From contig JAALKD010000006.1 of the NCBI GenBank assembly GCA_011088215.1, forward strand, positions 29,391 through 93,390: a stretch of 64,000 nucleotides of DNA. Direction: 5' to 3'. The notes under the pieces are model-generated. The model saw only the letters and a list, made by a program, of their open reading frames with translations, had not been told where the DNA came from and searched no databases. The DNA comes from Sphingomonadales bacterium (lineage in GTDB: Bacteria > Pseudomonadota > Alphaproteobacteria > Sphingomonadales > Kordiimonadaceae). This document shows, one piece after another, positions 29,050 through 38,957 of this stretch (positions are counted from its first letter, which is position 1; each line of letters opens with the position of its first letter). The translations under genes and the position numbers were made by a program.

Positions 29050-30691
29050 AAACCGCCTCCTTAAAAACATCTGGTCCCAACCGCCTGTAAGCGCTTAGGA
29101 AACTTTCATCGCCCTCGCGTTCGCCCAGATAAACAGCGACCACTTTCTCAACAGCATCAACGATGCCGACCTCGTTAAACCCTGGGCCCAAAATCGCGGC
29201 CTTTGACGCATCTTCTGCGCCAGAGCCACCCAACAAAAGCTGATAATTTTCCTCGCCGCGCCGGTCGACACCAAGAATGCCAATGTGACCTGCATGGTGG
29301 TGCCCGCATGAATTGATGCCGCCCGAGATTTTGATCTTCAACGGGCCGATGTCCATCAGCCGCTTTATGTCGTCAAACCGTTCAGTGATCGTCTGAGCGA
29401 TGGGGATGGACCGCGTGTTCGCCAGCGCGCAATAGTCAAGCCCGGGGCAAGCGATAATATCGGTCAACAGTCCGGCATTGGGTGTACCCAGGCCTGCTTG
29501 GTCCAGTTTGGTCCAAAGGGCAGGCAGGTCGCTTTTCGCTACATGGGGCAAAATCAGGTTTTGTTCATGGCTAACGCGAATTTCGCTCTGGCTATAGGCG
29601 TCAGCCAATTCTGCGACCAAGTCCATCTGTTCGTCGGTCGCATCACCCGGAATGCCGCCGTGCGGCTTCAGCGAGATAGTCACATGCACGTGGCCCGGCA
29701 CTTTGTGCGCGCCGGTGTTATTCGCCAGCCACGCCTTAAAAATGAAGTTCGCATTTGCCAGCTCGTCCACTTCGGTCGCAGCATCCGCCAAAACTGGCAG
29801 CGGTGGCGGCGCGAAGAAAGCTTTGATGCGGGCAACTTCCTCGTCCGGCACATCAATCGGTACATGGCGAATTTTTTCCCACTCGGCATCGACCTGACGC
29901 CGGTATTCATCAATGCCCATAGCGTCGATAAGAATTTTGATCCGCGCTTTATACTTATTGTCGCGGCGGCCTTGCTCGTTATAAACCCGCAGCATAGCTT
30001 CCAGGTAACTGAGCATGTCAGAAATCGGCAAAAAATCGCGCATGGATTTCGCAATCACCGGTGTGCGGCCCATGCCGCCACCAGCAAGCACTTCAAAACC
30101 AACCTCGCCGACCTCGTTCTGTTTCAGGACCAGTCCAATGTCGTGCCATTTAACGGCGGCGCGGTCTTCGGCGGCACCGGTGATGGCAATTTTAAACTTG
30201 CGTGGCAGGAACGAAAATTCTGGATGAAACGAAGACCACTGACGGATCAGTTCTGCGTATGGGCGCGGGTCGGCAACTTCGTCAGCGACTGCGCCGGCAA
30301 ACTGGTCGGTGGTGACATTGCGGATACAGTTGCCTGATGTTTGGATGGCATGCATCTCAACGTCGGCAAGTTCCTGCAGAATGTCGGGTGTTTCAGACAG
30401 CTTGGGCCAGTTATATTGAATGTTCTGGCGTGTGGTGAAATGGCCGTAACCTTTGTCATATTTTCGTGCAACATGCGCCAGCTTGCGCATTTGGTTAGCT
30501 GACAACGTGCCGTAAGGAATGGCCACGCGTAGCATATAGGCATGCAGCTGCAGGTAAAGGCCGTTCATCAGGCGCAGTGGGCGAAATTCTTCTTCGGTCA
30601 GTTCGCCTGTCATACGGCGATCTACCTGATCGCGAAACTCCGCCACACGGGCGTTGACCATGGCATGGTCATAGGTGTCATAAGCATACAT
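29036..30691 (-). CDS. cysI: Sulfite reductase hemoprotein (nitrite/sulfite reductase family)
   Basis: GYGHFTTRQNIQYNWPKL, TSGNCIRNVTTDQFAG, ACPGLDYCALANTRS, SGGINSCGHHHAGHIGILG. Confidence 0.94.
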   Translation of the reverse strand: MYAYDTYDHAMVNARVAEFRDQVDRRMTGELTEEEFRPLRLMNGLYLQLHAYMLRVAIPYGTLSANQMRKLAHVARKYDKGYGHFTTRQNIQYNWPKLSETPDILQELADVEMHAIQTSGNCIRNVTTDQFAGAVADEVADPRPYAELIRQWSSFHPEFSFLPRKFKIAITGAAEDRAAVKWHDIGLVLKQNEVGEVGFEVLAGGGMGRTPVIAKSMRDFLPISDMLSYLEAMLRVYNEQGRRDNKYKARIKILIDAMGIDEYRRQVDAEWEKIRHVPIDVPDEEVARIKAFFAPPPLPVLADAATEVDELANANFIFKAWLANNTGAHKVPGHVHVTISLKPHGGIPGDATDEQMDLVAELADAYSQSEIRVSHEQNLILPHVAKSDLPALWTKLDQAGLGTPNAGLLTDIIACPGLDYCALANTRSIPIAQTITERFDDIKRLMDIGPLKIKISGGINSCGHHHAGHIGILGVDRRGEENYQLLLGGSGAEDASKAAILGPGFNEVGIVDAVEKVVAVYLGEREGDESFLSAYRRLGPDVFKEAVYGTD

Positions 30692-30694
30692 GGC

Positions 30695-31018
30695 TTATTG
30701 CTCCCAGTTCGGTGAAACTTGATAGCCCAGGTCGGCGCGAACACTGGGGCCGCGGGCCTGCATGGCAAACTTGATGTGTGCTGGTGCGGTGACACCGCCT
30801 GACGTATCGGCGACAACCGGGGTTACGCTAACCACCAAATTGGCTAGGTCTGCAGCTTGCGCGACGGTCATCAATGTATCCAGTTCGGCTTCATTTTGAG
30901 CAACAGCGGCGTCGGCGGCATTGTTGGACCATGTGCCGATCGAGGTCAGAAATACAGCGCGACCGTCGTCAAGGCGGTTTGCCAGAATTAATTGGGGGCC
31001 GGTGATTTTCTTGGCCAT
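30695..31018 (-). CDS. DUF2849 protein (sulfite-reductase associated)
   Basis: ANRLDDGRAVFLT...; position between cysG and cysI. Confidence 0.87.
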   Translation of the reverse strand: MAKKITGPQLILANRLDDGRAVFLTSIGTWSNNAADAAVAQNEAELDTLMTVAQAADLANLVVSVTPVVADTSGGVTAPAHIKFAMQARGPSVRADLGYQVSPNWEQ

Positions 31019-31044
31019 CGCAGTTTCCTTTAGTTGTTTGGCCT

Positions 31045-32463
31045 TTAGCCGTTTTGAGCGCGCAGCAGCGGCTCATGTTCAAATTGGTTCAAATCAAGCG
31101 CGTTCTCAACAACGTCGCCGATCAGTAATAAGGCGGGGCTTTTCACCGCGTTAGACGCCACCAACTCAGGCAGAGTGGCAAGCGTGCCATAAAAACGCCG
31201 TTCGTTTGCACGTGTACCGTTTTCCACTACAGCAACCGGCGTTGACGATCTGACGCCTTGTTCGATAAGACCTGCGGATATGCGCGGCGCGCCTTTAACG
31301 CCCATATAGACCGCCAGCGTCTGGCCTTCACCCGACAAGCGTGCCCAATCCTTGAAGGCACCGTCTTTAAGATGCCCGGTTACCATTGTCAGGCTTGACG
31401 ATGACTTGCGGTCGGTCAAAGGAATTTGCGTGCTTGCAGCAATGCCTTGGTAAGCGCTGATGCCGGGTACAATCTCTGTGTGAATATCGTTGGCACGCAG
31501 TGCGTCCAGTTCTTCGCTAGCGCGGGCGAATAGCAAAGGGTCGCCGCCCTTCAGGCGCACAACACGTTTGCCTGCGAGCGCTTCATCCACAAGTATTCGG
31601 CAGATGCCTTCCTGGCCAACGCCGTGCTCACCTTCGCGTTTGCCAACAAAAACCAAGTCAGCATCGCGTCTCGCCAATGCCAGCACATCGCGGCTAACCA
31701 GTCTATCATAGACAATGACGTCTGCCTGTTGCAGTGCTCGGTGTGCCTTGATGGTTAATAAGTCTGGGTCACCCGGGCCAGCGCCAACAATTTGAACCTG
31801 ACCAGTGGTGGCACCCACCCTGTGGGTACGGGCGGCCTCAACAACTAGCCTCTCGACCTCACCTTGGTCCATGTCAGCGTAACGACCAGCGTTGTCATAA
31901 AGCCGGTCCCAAAACAGGCGACGGCGCGTTGCATCTGGAATGATTGATTTGATCCGTCCGCGCATATTACCTGCTGCGCTGGCCAATACGCCCAACGACG
32001 GTGGCAGGATACGTTCCAGGCTACTTCGCAGACGGCGGACAAACACCGGCGCAGACCCGCCGGAGGAAAAAGCCACCTGAAGCGGCCCGCGGGTAAATTG
32101 CGCCGGTGTAATAAAGTTACTTTTGGCAGGTTTGTCGATTACGTTGACCGGAAGTTTGCGGGTGCTTGCCAAGCGCAGCACACGTTCTTCGGTTATGTCG
32201 TCTTCAACGCCGATATAAACCAGTGACTTGTCTGTAAGGTCGTCTTGGTTAAACGGCCTATCTTGAATGGTAAGGGCCCGGTTGTCTGTTAGTTCTGGTG
32301 TCAAGCCAGCAGACTGCGCCGCATCCAGCGTGCCGTGGCCCACCAGCGTAAGGCGCACGCCCGTGTCCATGAATAGGGCAAGTTTCGCCATGGCAGCCGA
32401 GGTGGCACCAACAATTAGGATGTGGTGTTTTTCAGCGGTCAAATAAACCGGAATATTCGTCAT
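31045..32463 (-). CDS. cysG: Siroheme synthase / uroporphyrinogen-III C-methyltransferase
   Basis: N-terminal ILIVGATSAAMAKLALF dehydrogenase domain, VQIVGAGPGDPDLLTIKAHRALQQADVIVYDRLVS, RLKGGDPLLFARASEE. Confidence 0.94.
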   Translation of the reverse strand: MTNIPVYLTAEKHHILIVGATSAAMAKLALFMDTGVRLTLVGHGTLDAAQSAGLTPELTDNRALTIQDRPFNQDDLTDKSLVYIGVEDDITEERVLRLASTRKLPVNVIDKPAKSNFITPAQFTRGPLQVAFSSGGSAPVFVRRLRSSLERILPPSLGVLASAAGNMRGRIKSIIPDATRRRLFWDRLYDNAGRYADMDQGEVERLVVEAARTHRVGATTGQVQIVGAGPGDPDLLTIKAHRALQQADVIVYDRLVSRDVLALARRDADLVFVGKREGEHGVGQEGICRILVDEALAGKRVVRLKGGDPLLFARASEELDALRANDIHTEIVPGISAYQGIAASTQIPLTDRKSSSSLTMVTGHLKDGAFKDWARLSGEGQTLAVYMGVKGAPRISAGLIEQGVRSSTPVAVVENGTRANERRFYGTLATLPELVASNAVKSPALLLIGDVVENALDLNQFEHEPLLRAQNG

Positions 32464-32777
32464 GGCCCGTAACTCCTCCACAGCTTGCCGCTTAAAATCC
32501 CAATTTCGGGTTAGGGAAACTATCCATCGATGCAACAGATAAGGTGTAGAAACCAGTTCTACAAACGAGAAGAAGTTATCATAAACAGTAGAAAATTTTT
32601 CCTCAAATAAGCTCACATGCTTGTGATTAAGGAAATATTTTTCCAAAAAATAGATATTTTAGCCAAAAATTGTAATTTTTATACATTTAATGAAATCTCC
32701 ATCTCAGAACGGACGAGCGGGCAGAATTGTTAGCTTTTCTAATCTAGAGCCGCTGAACTAAGGTTCAAAAATTCCTC

Positions 32778-32806
32778 TTGACGAGGGAAGTTTCCGTGCC
32801 TATATG
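32778..32806 (+). promoter_or_regulatory. Candidate sigma70-type promoter (TTGACG-N17-TATATG)
   Basis: Upstream of the 32875-33850 operon; 17-nt spacer. Confidence 0.45.
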
Positions 32807-32874
32807 TAATCTAGAGGTGTCATTATGATAACTATAGGTTCATCGGTATAGCCCGAATAAGAAAGAAGAAGATC

Positions 32875-33384
32875 ATGTTCGATTTTAAAAAAGAAACAGG
32901 TGCGCAGCTTAACGATCGTTTTTTGAATCGCACCGCGTTGTCATTATTGATGTTGGCAGTTGTATATACATTGGAGGTATCTCGGTCACTCGCGGCAAAC
33001 GATATCGCAGCCATAATGAACAGGGCTGGAGGCATCTTGTCATTAATATTGCTGATCAATCTTTTGCCGGTTACGATCAAGCTGATGTGGTTCAAATACA
33101 AGCGCAAGCCTGGTTGTAATGATCCCAATGGTTTCGTCGCCAGTACGTTCAAGGAAGCGGCAGTAAGAGGCTTTACCACCAGTTTTATCGCAATGCTTGT
33201 TGCGCTAGAACTTAGTAGAGATGTCTTGTCCGTTTGGTCAGCAACTGTTTTTCTACACATCATTCTGGCTTTGACGCTTGGGGTTCTCAGTATTTCATTC
33301 CTGCTGGCCAACCGAGAGACGGAGCCGGGTGATGATTTTGGCGACGACCTCGCTGACGAATTTGACAAGGAACCTAGCGCATGA
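32875..33384 (+). CDS. Hypothetical membrane protein
   Basis: ORF with four hydrophobic segments; overlaps next ORF by ATGA. Confidence 0.75.
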   Translation: MFDFKKETGAQLNDRFLNRTALSLLMLAVVYTLEVSRSLAANDIAAIMNRAGGILSLILLINLLPVTIKLMWFKYKRKPGCNDPNGFVASTFKEAAVRGFTTSFIAMLVALELSRDVLSVWSATVFLHIILALTLGVLSISFLLANRETEPGDDFGDDLADEFDKEPSA

Positions 33385-33593
33385 GCGGCGAACTGGATAA
33401 CCGGATCAGGGTTTTCCGCGCTGAGCACCGCATGAGCCAGGGCGAGCTTGCGGATGCAATCGGCGTGTCGCGCAAAACTATCAGTACTATCGAAGTTGGG
33501 CGGTTTGTGCCGTCTACGGTCATCGCCCTGAAGCTTGCGCAGTTTTTCAAGGCACCGGTTGAGGAAATATTCTCTCTTCAATCTAAAAAATGA
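33381..33593 (+). CDS. XRE-family HTH regulator
   Basis: RIRVFRAEHRMSQGELADAIGVSRKTISTIEVGRFVPS. Confidence 0.93.
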   Translation: MSGELDNRIRVFRAEHRMSQGELADAIGVSRKTISTIEVGRFVPSTVIALKLAQFFKAPVEEIFSLQSKK

Positions 33594-33850
33594 ACACCAA
33601 AACAAGCATCAGAAGGAGAAATGAAATGACGAACAAAGCAACTACGAAACAAACCATTGGAAACGCGGTTATCTGGGCGGCGATGATGATCGCTTCGGCG
33701 CTGGTCATTCCGGATAGCAAGGCACAAACAACGATGTTGTTTCTGATGATTGCAGGTTGGATTGCAAGCAGCGGCCTTTTTGGCGGTGTGGCGCAGTCAG
33801 CGCGCGCTGAATGTGCTGCGGTCAAGCAATTGTTCACGCGTCGCACATAG
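33590..33850 (+). CDS. Hypothetical membrane protein
   Basis: Two hydrophobic segments; overlaps XRE stop by ATGA. Confidence 0.65.
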   Translation: MNTKTSIRRRNEMTNKATTKQTIGNAVIWAAMMIASALVIPDSKAQTTMLFLMIAGWIASSGLFGGVAQSARAECAAVKQLFTRRT

Positions 33851-33877
33851 CAGTTTTTGTCATTCAACTGATTCAGG

Positions 33878-33901
33878 GCCGCAAGCCATAAAGCTTGCGG
33901 C
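33878..33901 (+). terminator. Terminator-like hairpin
   Basis: GCCGCAAGC-CATAAA-GCTTGCGGC followed by TTAATTATT. Confidence 0.6.
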
Positions 33902-33926
33902 TTAATTATTAGACCGTCCCACCCTA

Positions 33927-34364
33927 CTAGAAGCTGAAGGGGTCAGCCGAAGTAATCGCATCTGGCAGCCAGGTTTCATGAATGTTAAACCATACGAACG
34001 GCTGTTGCTTGCTTAAAAGCGCGGTCGAAATACGCGCGGTGTTGGACTTTTCTGAAGACTTGGCCCCGCTTTGCCACTCCTCGTAGCTGACAAGCAAAGT
34101 ATCAACACCCTCGTGCACAATCTTTACGTCGCGAATGTCTATGCGAAACGCTTGGTTGTTGGAGTGTGCCTGGGCAAATCCCGCCAAAAGCGTGCTGCGG
34201 TCCAGTGTATTTCCATCAGGGAAAGTAATATGCATATCAGAGTGTAAGCGAGCGCCGAAGTTTGCCTCCAACGCTTCTTTTTCTATGGTGCCGTTAAACC
34301 AGCGTACGAAAAAACGATGTAATTCTTCGACTTCAGCACGAACATCATTTTCCAGTATGGTCAT
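33927..34364 (-). CDS. DUF4440/SnoaL-like hypothetical protein
   Basis: 145-aa ORF: VEELHRFFVRWFNGTIEKEALE...NIHETWL. Confidence 0.65.
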   Translation of the reverse strand: MTILENDVRAEVEELHRFFVRWFNGTIEKEALEANFGARLHSDMHITFPDGNTLDRSTLLAGFAQAHSNNQAFRIDIRDVKIVHEGVDTLLVSYEEWQSGAKSSEKSNTARISTALLSKQQPFVWFNIHETWLPDAITSADPFSF

Positions 34365-34387
34365 TCCATTGATCCACTTGTTCAGTC

Positions 34388-35794
34388 CTAGCCTGCGATG
34401 GCTTTCAGTAACACATACCAGTGCGCCAGGTTATCATAGAACGACTGCACCAATATGCGCTCATTCAGGCCGTGCGCGAAAGTGTCATTGGGCTTGGAAT
34501 AACCACCATTAACACCGTAGCTGGGGATGCCTGCTGCGCGGAAATGCATACCGTCGGTGCCGCCAGACGACATGGACGGAATGATATCCAGCCCAGGAAA
34601 TTTGTTGTCGACAGCTTTGCGCAGCGCCGCAAGTACATCATCGCGTAGCGGCGATGGGTCTGTCTCGGTAGGGTCGGAAATCAGGTTGAAGGAAACGCCG
34701 TCGTTGCCCACCACTTGCTTCAGCACTGCTTCGGTTGCCCCCACGCCTTCGCCGGGAAATATGCGGCAGTTAACTGTTGCAGTTGCCGATTGGGGCAGGG
34801 CGTTTTCCGCATGCCCTCCGCGCAGCATGGTTGCCACACAGGTAGTACCAGTTGTACCGACATAAGAACTACTGGACCGCAGTTTCTTGATCGCCCATTC
34901 GTCGGTTGGGTCATCAGCAAAGCGCACCATCGCCTTGCCCATATCGCCGGCTGTTTTTGCGCCGGTGCCCCTGAAATAGGTGCGGGTTAGTTCGTTGTAG
35001 CGCACGGGAAATTTATGGTTCTGAATTTTAACCAACGCAGCAGCAAGGTCATAAATTGCGTTGTCGTCGCGCGGCCTACTTGAGTGGCCGCCGGGGTTAG
35101 TGACTGTCAGTTCCCAAGTGGCATAGGTTTTTTCCGCTGCTTGCATACCAAAACTCGCGGGCGTGCTACCGTCCAAAGGCAGTGTGGCACCGCCCGCATC
35201 AGCGTTAAGGACAAATTCGCTGTCGGTCAGCTTTCGGTATTCTTTCACAAGTGCGCGGGTGGTCAGCATGCCGGTTTCTTCGTCGCCCGAGAAGGCGATG
35301 ATCAGGTCGCGGTTTGGCACCCAGCCTTCTGCTTTCAGGCGCAGAAAATTAATAGTGACAGCCGTCATACCCAGCTTGTCATCTGCGGTACCCCGACCGA
35401 AGAAATACCCGTTTTCCTGAATTAGGGTAAAGGGGTCACGCTCCCAATCTTTGGGGTCGGCCTCGACAACATCCATATGCGCCGATATGCTGATCGGCCG
35501 TTTGCCGGACGAGCCATCACCGCGGTAGCGCACCACAAGGCCCGCTGTGCCACTCAGCTCAAAAACTGTGATGTCTTCATCAGCGAAGCCGCCCGCCTTG
35601 AACTGTTCGGCCAGATAGCGTGCCAGCTTTGGGGTCTCTCCGTGGTTTGCTGTCGAGCGCATCTCAACGGCTGTTTTATATATCTCTAGCGCCTTGGCAC
35701 CAAACGGCATGCCCGCATGAGCGTCCTCGCCCAAAGCTTGCGGTGCAAGCATCAAAGCCGCCAGCGCTGTGCTGATGATCAGTTTTTTAGTCAT
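34388..35794 (-). CDS. M20 family metallopeptidase (secreted)
   Basis: Signal peptide; SAHMDVVEADPKDWERDPF, GRGTADDKLGM, FSGDEETG. Confidence 0.93.
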   Translation of the reverse strand: MTKKLIISTALAALMLAPQALGEDAHAGMPFGAKALEIYKTAVEMRSTANHGETPKLARYLAEQFKAGGFADEDITVFELSGTAGLVVRYRGDGSSGKRPISISAHMDVVEADPKDWERDPFTLIQENGYFFGRGTADDKLGMTAVTINFLRLKAEGWVPNRDLIIAFSGDEETGMLTTRALVKEYRKLTDSEFVLNADAGGATLPLDGSTPASFGMQAAEKTYATWELTVTNPGGHSSRPRDDNAIYDLAAALVKIQNHKFPVRYNELTRTYFRGTGAKTAGDMGKAMVRFADDPTDEWAIKKLRSSSSYVGTTGTTCVATMLRGGHAENALPQSATATVNCRIFPGEGVGATEAVLKQVVGNDGVSFNLISDPTETDPSPLRDDVLAALRKAVDNKFPGLDIIPSMSSGGTDGMHFRAAGIPSYGVNGGYSKPNDTFAHGLNERILVQSFYDNLAHWYVLLKAIAG

Positions 35795-35830
35795 GTATTA
35801 GGTCCACCCTCATCTGTGTTTAGATTGTAA

Positions 35831-37927
35831 TTAGTCTTTCAATTTCTTCAGTGCATAAACTGCTTGCAAAGCATCGGTATAGGCGCGCTGTTTCAGGTTC
35901 GCGGCCGCTGAGTGCCCGCCTTCGGTGTTTTCATAATAAAGCACTGGTTTATCGTATTCCATCAGTCGGGCCGCCATTTTGCGGCCATGGCCCGGGTGTA
36001 CCCGGTCATCTTTGGTCGACGTGTAGATAAACATTTCAGGATACTCGGCTGCCGGGTCCACATTCTGGTACGGCGAATAGGCACGTATATAGGCCCGCTC
36101 TGCAGGAACGTCCGGGTCACCGTATTCACCCATCCAGGAGGCACCCGCCAAAAGCGTATGATAGCGCATCATGTCTAGCAGCGGCACGGCGCAAATAACG
36201 GCGTTAAAAAGTTCGGGTCGTTGTGTAACCACAGCGCCGACGAGTAAGCCGCCGTTGGAGCCACCCCTTATGCCCAGATGTTTGACTGACGTTAGTCCGG
36301 TTGAAATCAGGTTTTCGGCAACAGCGATGAAGTCATCAAATGCAAGCTGGCGGTTTTCCTTCAATACAGCTTGGTGCCAGGCAGGGCCAAACTCGCCGCC
36401 GCCGCGAATATTGGCGATCACGTATGCGCCGCCATTTTCCAGCCATAGCTTGCCGAAACCGGCCAGATAGGCTGGGGTCATCGAAATCTCGAACCCACCG
36501 TAGCCATACAGCATGGTCGGTGTGGTGCCGTCCATTTCAGTGTCAGCTTTGCGGATCAGGAAATAGGGTATCCGGGTGCCATCGATGCTGACGGCAAATT
36601 TTTGCTCTGTAACCAAACCGTCAGCTTCAAAGCGGGCAGGCAGTGACTGGATTGCCTCGGGTTCGCCCCCGCGCTCAACCGCGTAAAGTGTGTCAGGCTG
36701 CAGGAAGTTTTCATAGTTCAGGAATGCCGCATCCGTCCATTCATCAGCACTGACAACATTGAGCGACCCGTTCTCGGGCACAGCAATTTCTGTAACGTCC
36801 CAGCCTTTGTTGGACGGTATAGCGGAATATAGCTTACCGGTTACATCTTCCAGCACGCTAATAAACATGCGGTCCTTGCCTATTTGAACGTCATCGATTG
36901 AACTGCTTGCGGTTGGTGTGAAAATAACTTTCAAATTTGCGCCCGATGTTCCGCCATATGCATCAGCGATATTAACCGACACAAGTGCGCCTGCAGGGAT
37001 ATCACGGCCTGAAATGCGCCAGCCTTTGCGCAGCTGGATGACAACGTCATGACCAAAAATACCTTTGAAATCGATGGCACGAGGCAGGTCCAGCCTGCGC
37101 ATTTCCTCTGCCTCAACATCATAAATATGAAGAATGTTGGTAAAAAAATCAGGGGCCTGGCGCACACCCACATAGGTGCTGTCTGCGCGGTGGCTGGCGA
37201 AGGGAAAACTGCCCACGTCGCTGTGGTCGCCCTCGTGAATCATTTTGGACGTATCCAGATCGTAGCCGCGCTTCCAAATGCGAACCTGATTGGGATAGCC
37301 GGAATCGGTCACGGTGCCCTGGCCAAAATCGGTGCCGATCATTATGGTATCGGGGTCCACCCACACCAATTCCTGCTTGGCTTCGTCGGTTATGAAGGTG
37401 CCAGCAAAACGTTTCATCACAGCGTCATACTCGCGGGTAACAACCGCGTCGCCGCCGCCGCGCGATAGTTCAACCAAACAGCGACCAAAGTCGGGCGCCA
37501 GACATTTGCGCCCTTTCAGAACCCAGTTTTCATCTTCGTCGTGCGCCACCTGATCCAGATCCATCAGCGTGACCCAGCGAGGCTTGCCCGCTTTGTATGA
37601 ACGAAGCGATGCTCGCCGCCATATGCCGCGCACGTTTTTTTCGTCCTGCCAAAAATTATGAACCGATCCGCCTAAGAGCCGCCCGTAGGCAATTTTGTCA
37701 TCGGCGTTATAATCGCGCAGCGCGCCTTCCATCAGACCCGTGAATCGGTCGTCTGCTTCCAGGACGCCAAGCGAGTGTTTATTGCGTTCGCCGACCCATT
37801 CCAGCGCTCGCTGGCCTTCGACGTCTTCAAGCCAGATATATGGGTCTTGGTCCTGCGCTGTCCCCGCGCTGGTTATCGCTGCACTCATTACTATTCCCAA
37901 TGTTAATTTTAGTATTATCGCTTTCAT
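35831..37927 (-). CDS. S9 prolyl oligopeptidase family serine peptidase
   Basis: DPYIWLEDVEGQRALEWV...; LYGYGGFEISMTPAY; GIRGGSNGGLLVGAV; STKDDRVHPGH. Confidence 0.94.
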   Translation of the reverse strand: MKAIILKLTLGIVMSAAITSAGTAQDQDPYIWLEDVEGQRALEWVGERNKHSLGVLEADDRFTGLMEGALRDYNADDKIAYGRLLGGSVHNFWQDEKNVRGIWRRASLRSYKAGKPRWVTLMDLDQVAHDEDENWVLKGRKCLAPDFGRCLVELSRGGGDAVVTREYDAVMKRFAGTFITDEAKQELVWVDPDTIMIGTDFGQGTVTDSGYPNQVRIWKRGYDLDTSKMIHEGDHSDVGSFPFASHRADSTYVGVRQAPDFFTNILHIYDVEAEEMRRLDLPRAIDFKGIFGHDVVIQLRKGWRISGRDIPAGALVSVNIADAYGGTSGANLKVIFTPTASSSIDDVQIGKDRMFISVLEDVTGKLYSAIPSNKGWDVTEIAVPENGSLNVVSADEWTDAAFLNYENFLQPDTLYAVERGGEPEAIQSLPARFEADGLVTEQKFAVSIDGTRIPYFLIRKADTEMDGTTPTMLYGYGGFEISMTPAYLAGFGKLWLENGGAYVIANIRGGGEFGPAWHQAVLKENRQLAFDDFIAVAENLISTGLTSVKHLGIRGGSNGGLLVGAVVTQRPELFNAVICAVPLLDMMRYHTLLAGASWMGEYGDPDVPAERAYIRAYSPYQNVDPAAEYPEMFIYTSTKDDRVHPGHGRKMAARLMEYDKPVLYYENTEGGHSAAANLKQRAYTDALQAVYALKKLKD

Positions 37928-37965
37928 TGGTCGGTCCTTGGTTGTTGTTCCGAGCCGTTCAGATA

Positions 37966-38742
37966 CTAAAAACTGTCCTTGCGCTTGCGCACCTCAGCAA
38001 ACACGGCGGGTAGGGGCGCGCCGATAAGGTTGATGGTTTCCTGAATATTGTCACTCATGGGACGTAAAAACGGGTTGGTCGCTTTTTCCAGGCCAATGGA
38101 TGTTGGCACAGTGGGAATGCCGCTGCGGCGTTTTTCTTCCACGTCCTTCATTCTAGTGATTAGGTCACTGTTGCCCGGCTCAACTGTAAGGGCGAATTTG
38201 CCGTTAGCCAGGGTATATTCGTGGGCGCAATAAACTTGTGTTTCGTCAGGCAATTGCATCAGTTTTGAAAGGCTTGACCACATTTGGTCGGGCGTGCCTT
38301 CAAACAAGCGGCCGCAGCCCATGGCAAACAGGGTATCGCCGCACAATAGCGCGTTGCTGCCCGCAAAGTGATAGGCAATGTGGCCGCTGGTGTGGCCGGG
38401 TACAAACAAAACATCTGCTGCCGCGTTGCCCAGATAAACCTGATCGCCTTCACCGACCGCTATGTCGATGCCCGGAATACGGTCGCGGTCAGCGGCGGGG
38501 CCGATAATTTTCAGGTCAAACCGCTCCTTGAGGGCCAAATTTGCCCCTACATGGTCCCAGTGGTGGTGAGTGTTGAATATATAGGTGGGTTGCCAGCCAC
38601 GGGCACCAAGCGCTTCGACAGTTTCGTCTTCCAGTGCCGGGTCAATGATCGCCGTCTCGCCAGAGACTGGGTCATGCACCAGATACAGGTAGTTATCCTG
38701 CAGCACAGGAACTTGTGCGATTTCAATTTTTGCTGTGCTCAT
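37966..38742 (-). CDS. gloB: Hydroxyacylglutathione hydrolase
   Basis: FNTHHHWDHVGANL, FVPGHTSGHIAYHF, CAHEYTLAN. Confidence 0.94.
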   Translation of the reverse strand: MSTAKIEIAQVPVLQDNYLYLVHDPVSGETAIIDPALEDETVEALGARGWQPTYIFNTHHHWDHVGANLALKERFDLKIIGPAADRDRIPGIDIAVGEGDQVYLGNAAADVLFVPGHTSGHIAYHFAGSNALLCGDTLFAMGCGRLFEGTPDQMWSSLSKLMQLPDETQVYCAHEYTLANGKFALTVEPGNSDLITRMKDVEEKRRSGIPTVPTSIGLEKATNPFLRPMSDNIQETINLIGAPLPAVFAEVRKRKDSF

Positions 38743-38957
38743 GATTTCGCTTATCTACCCCAAAACTGTTGCACGTGAAGCAATAGTATAGCGGGCAAAG
38801 CAAAGCGCGGCGAGTCTGAAACACACGGACCTTGCTGCCGCTCGGCTTTTCAAATTCATTTGTTTCAGTTTCGCAACTTGTTTTCAACCCGACACTAAAA
38901 TGCAAACGTTACTTAGACGCTTGGGTTTTTTCACCACTAATGCTAGGACCTGAGCAA

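Noticed and set aside
29498-30337. 279-aa plus-strand ORF inside cysI
   Set aside because: Mirror ORF of a conserved hemoprotein gene; no RBS or domain support.
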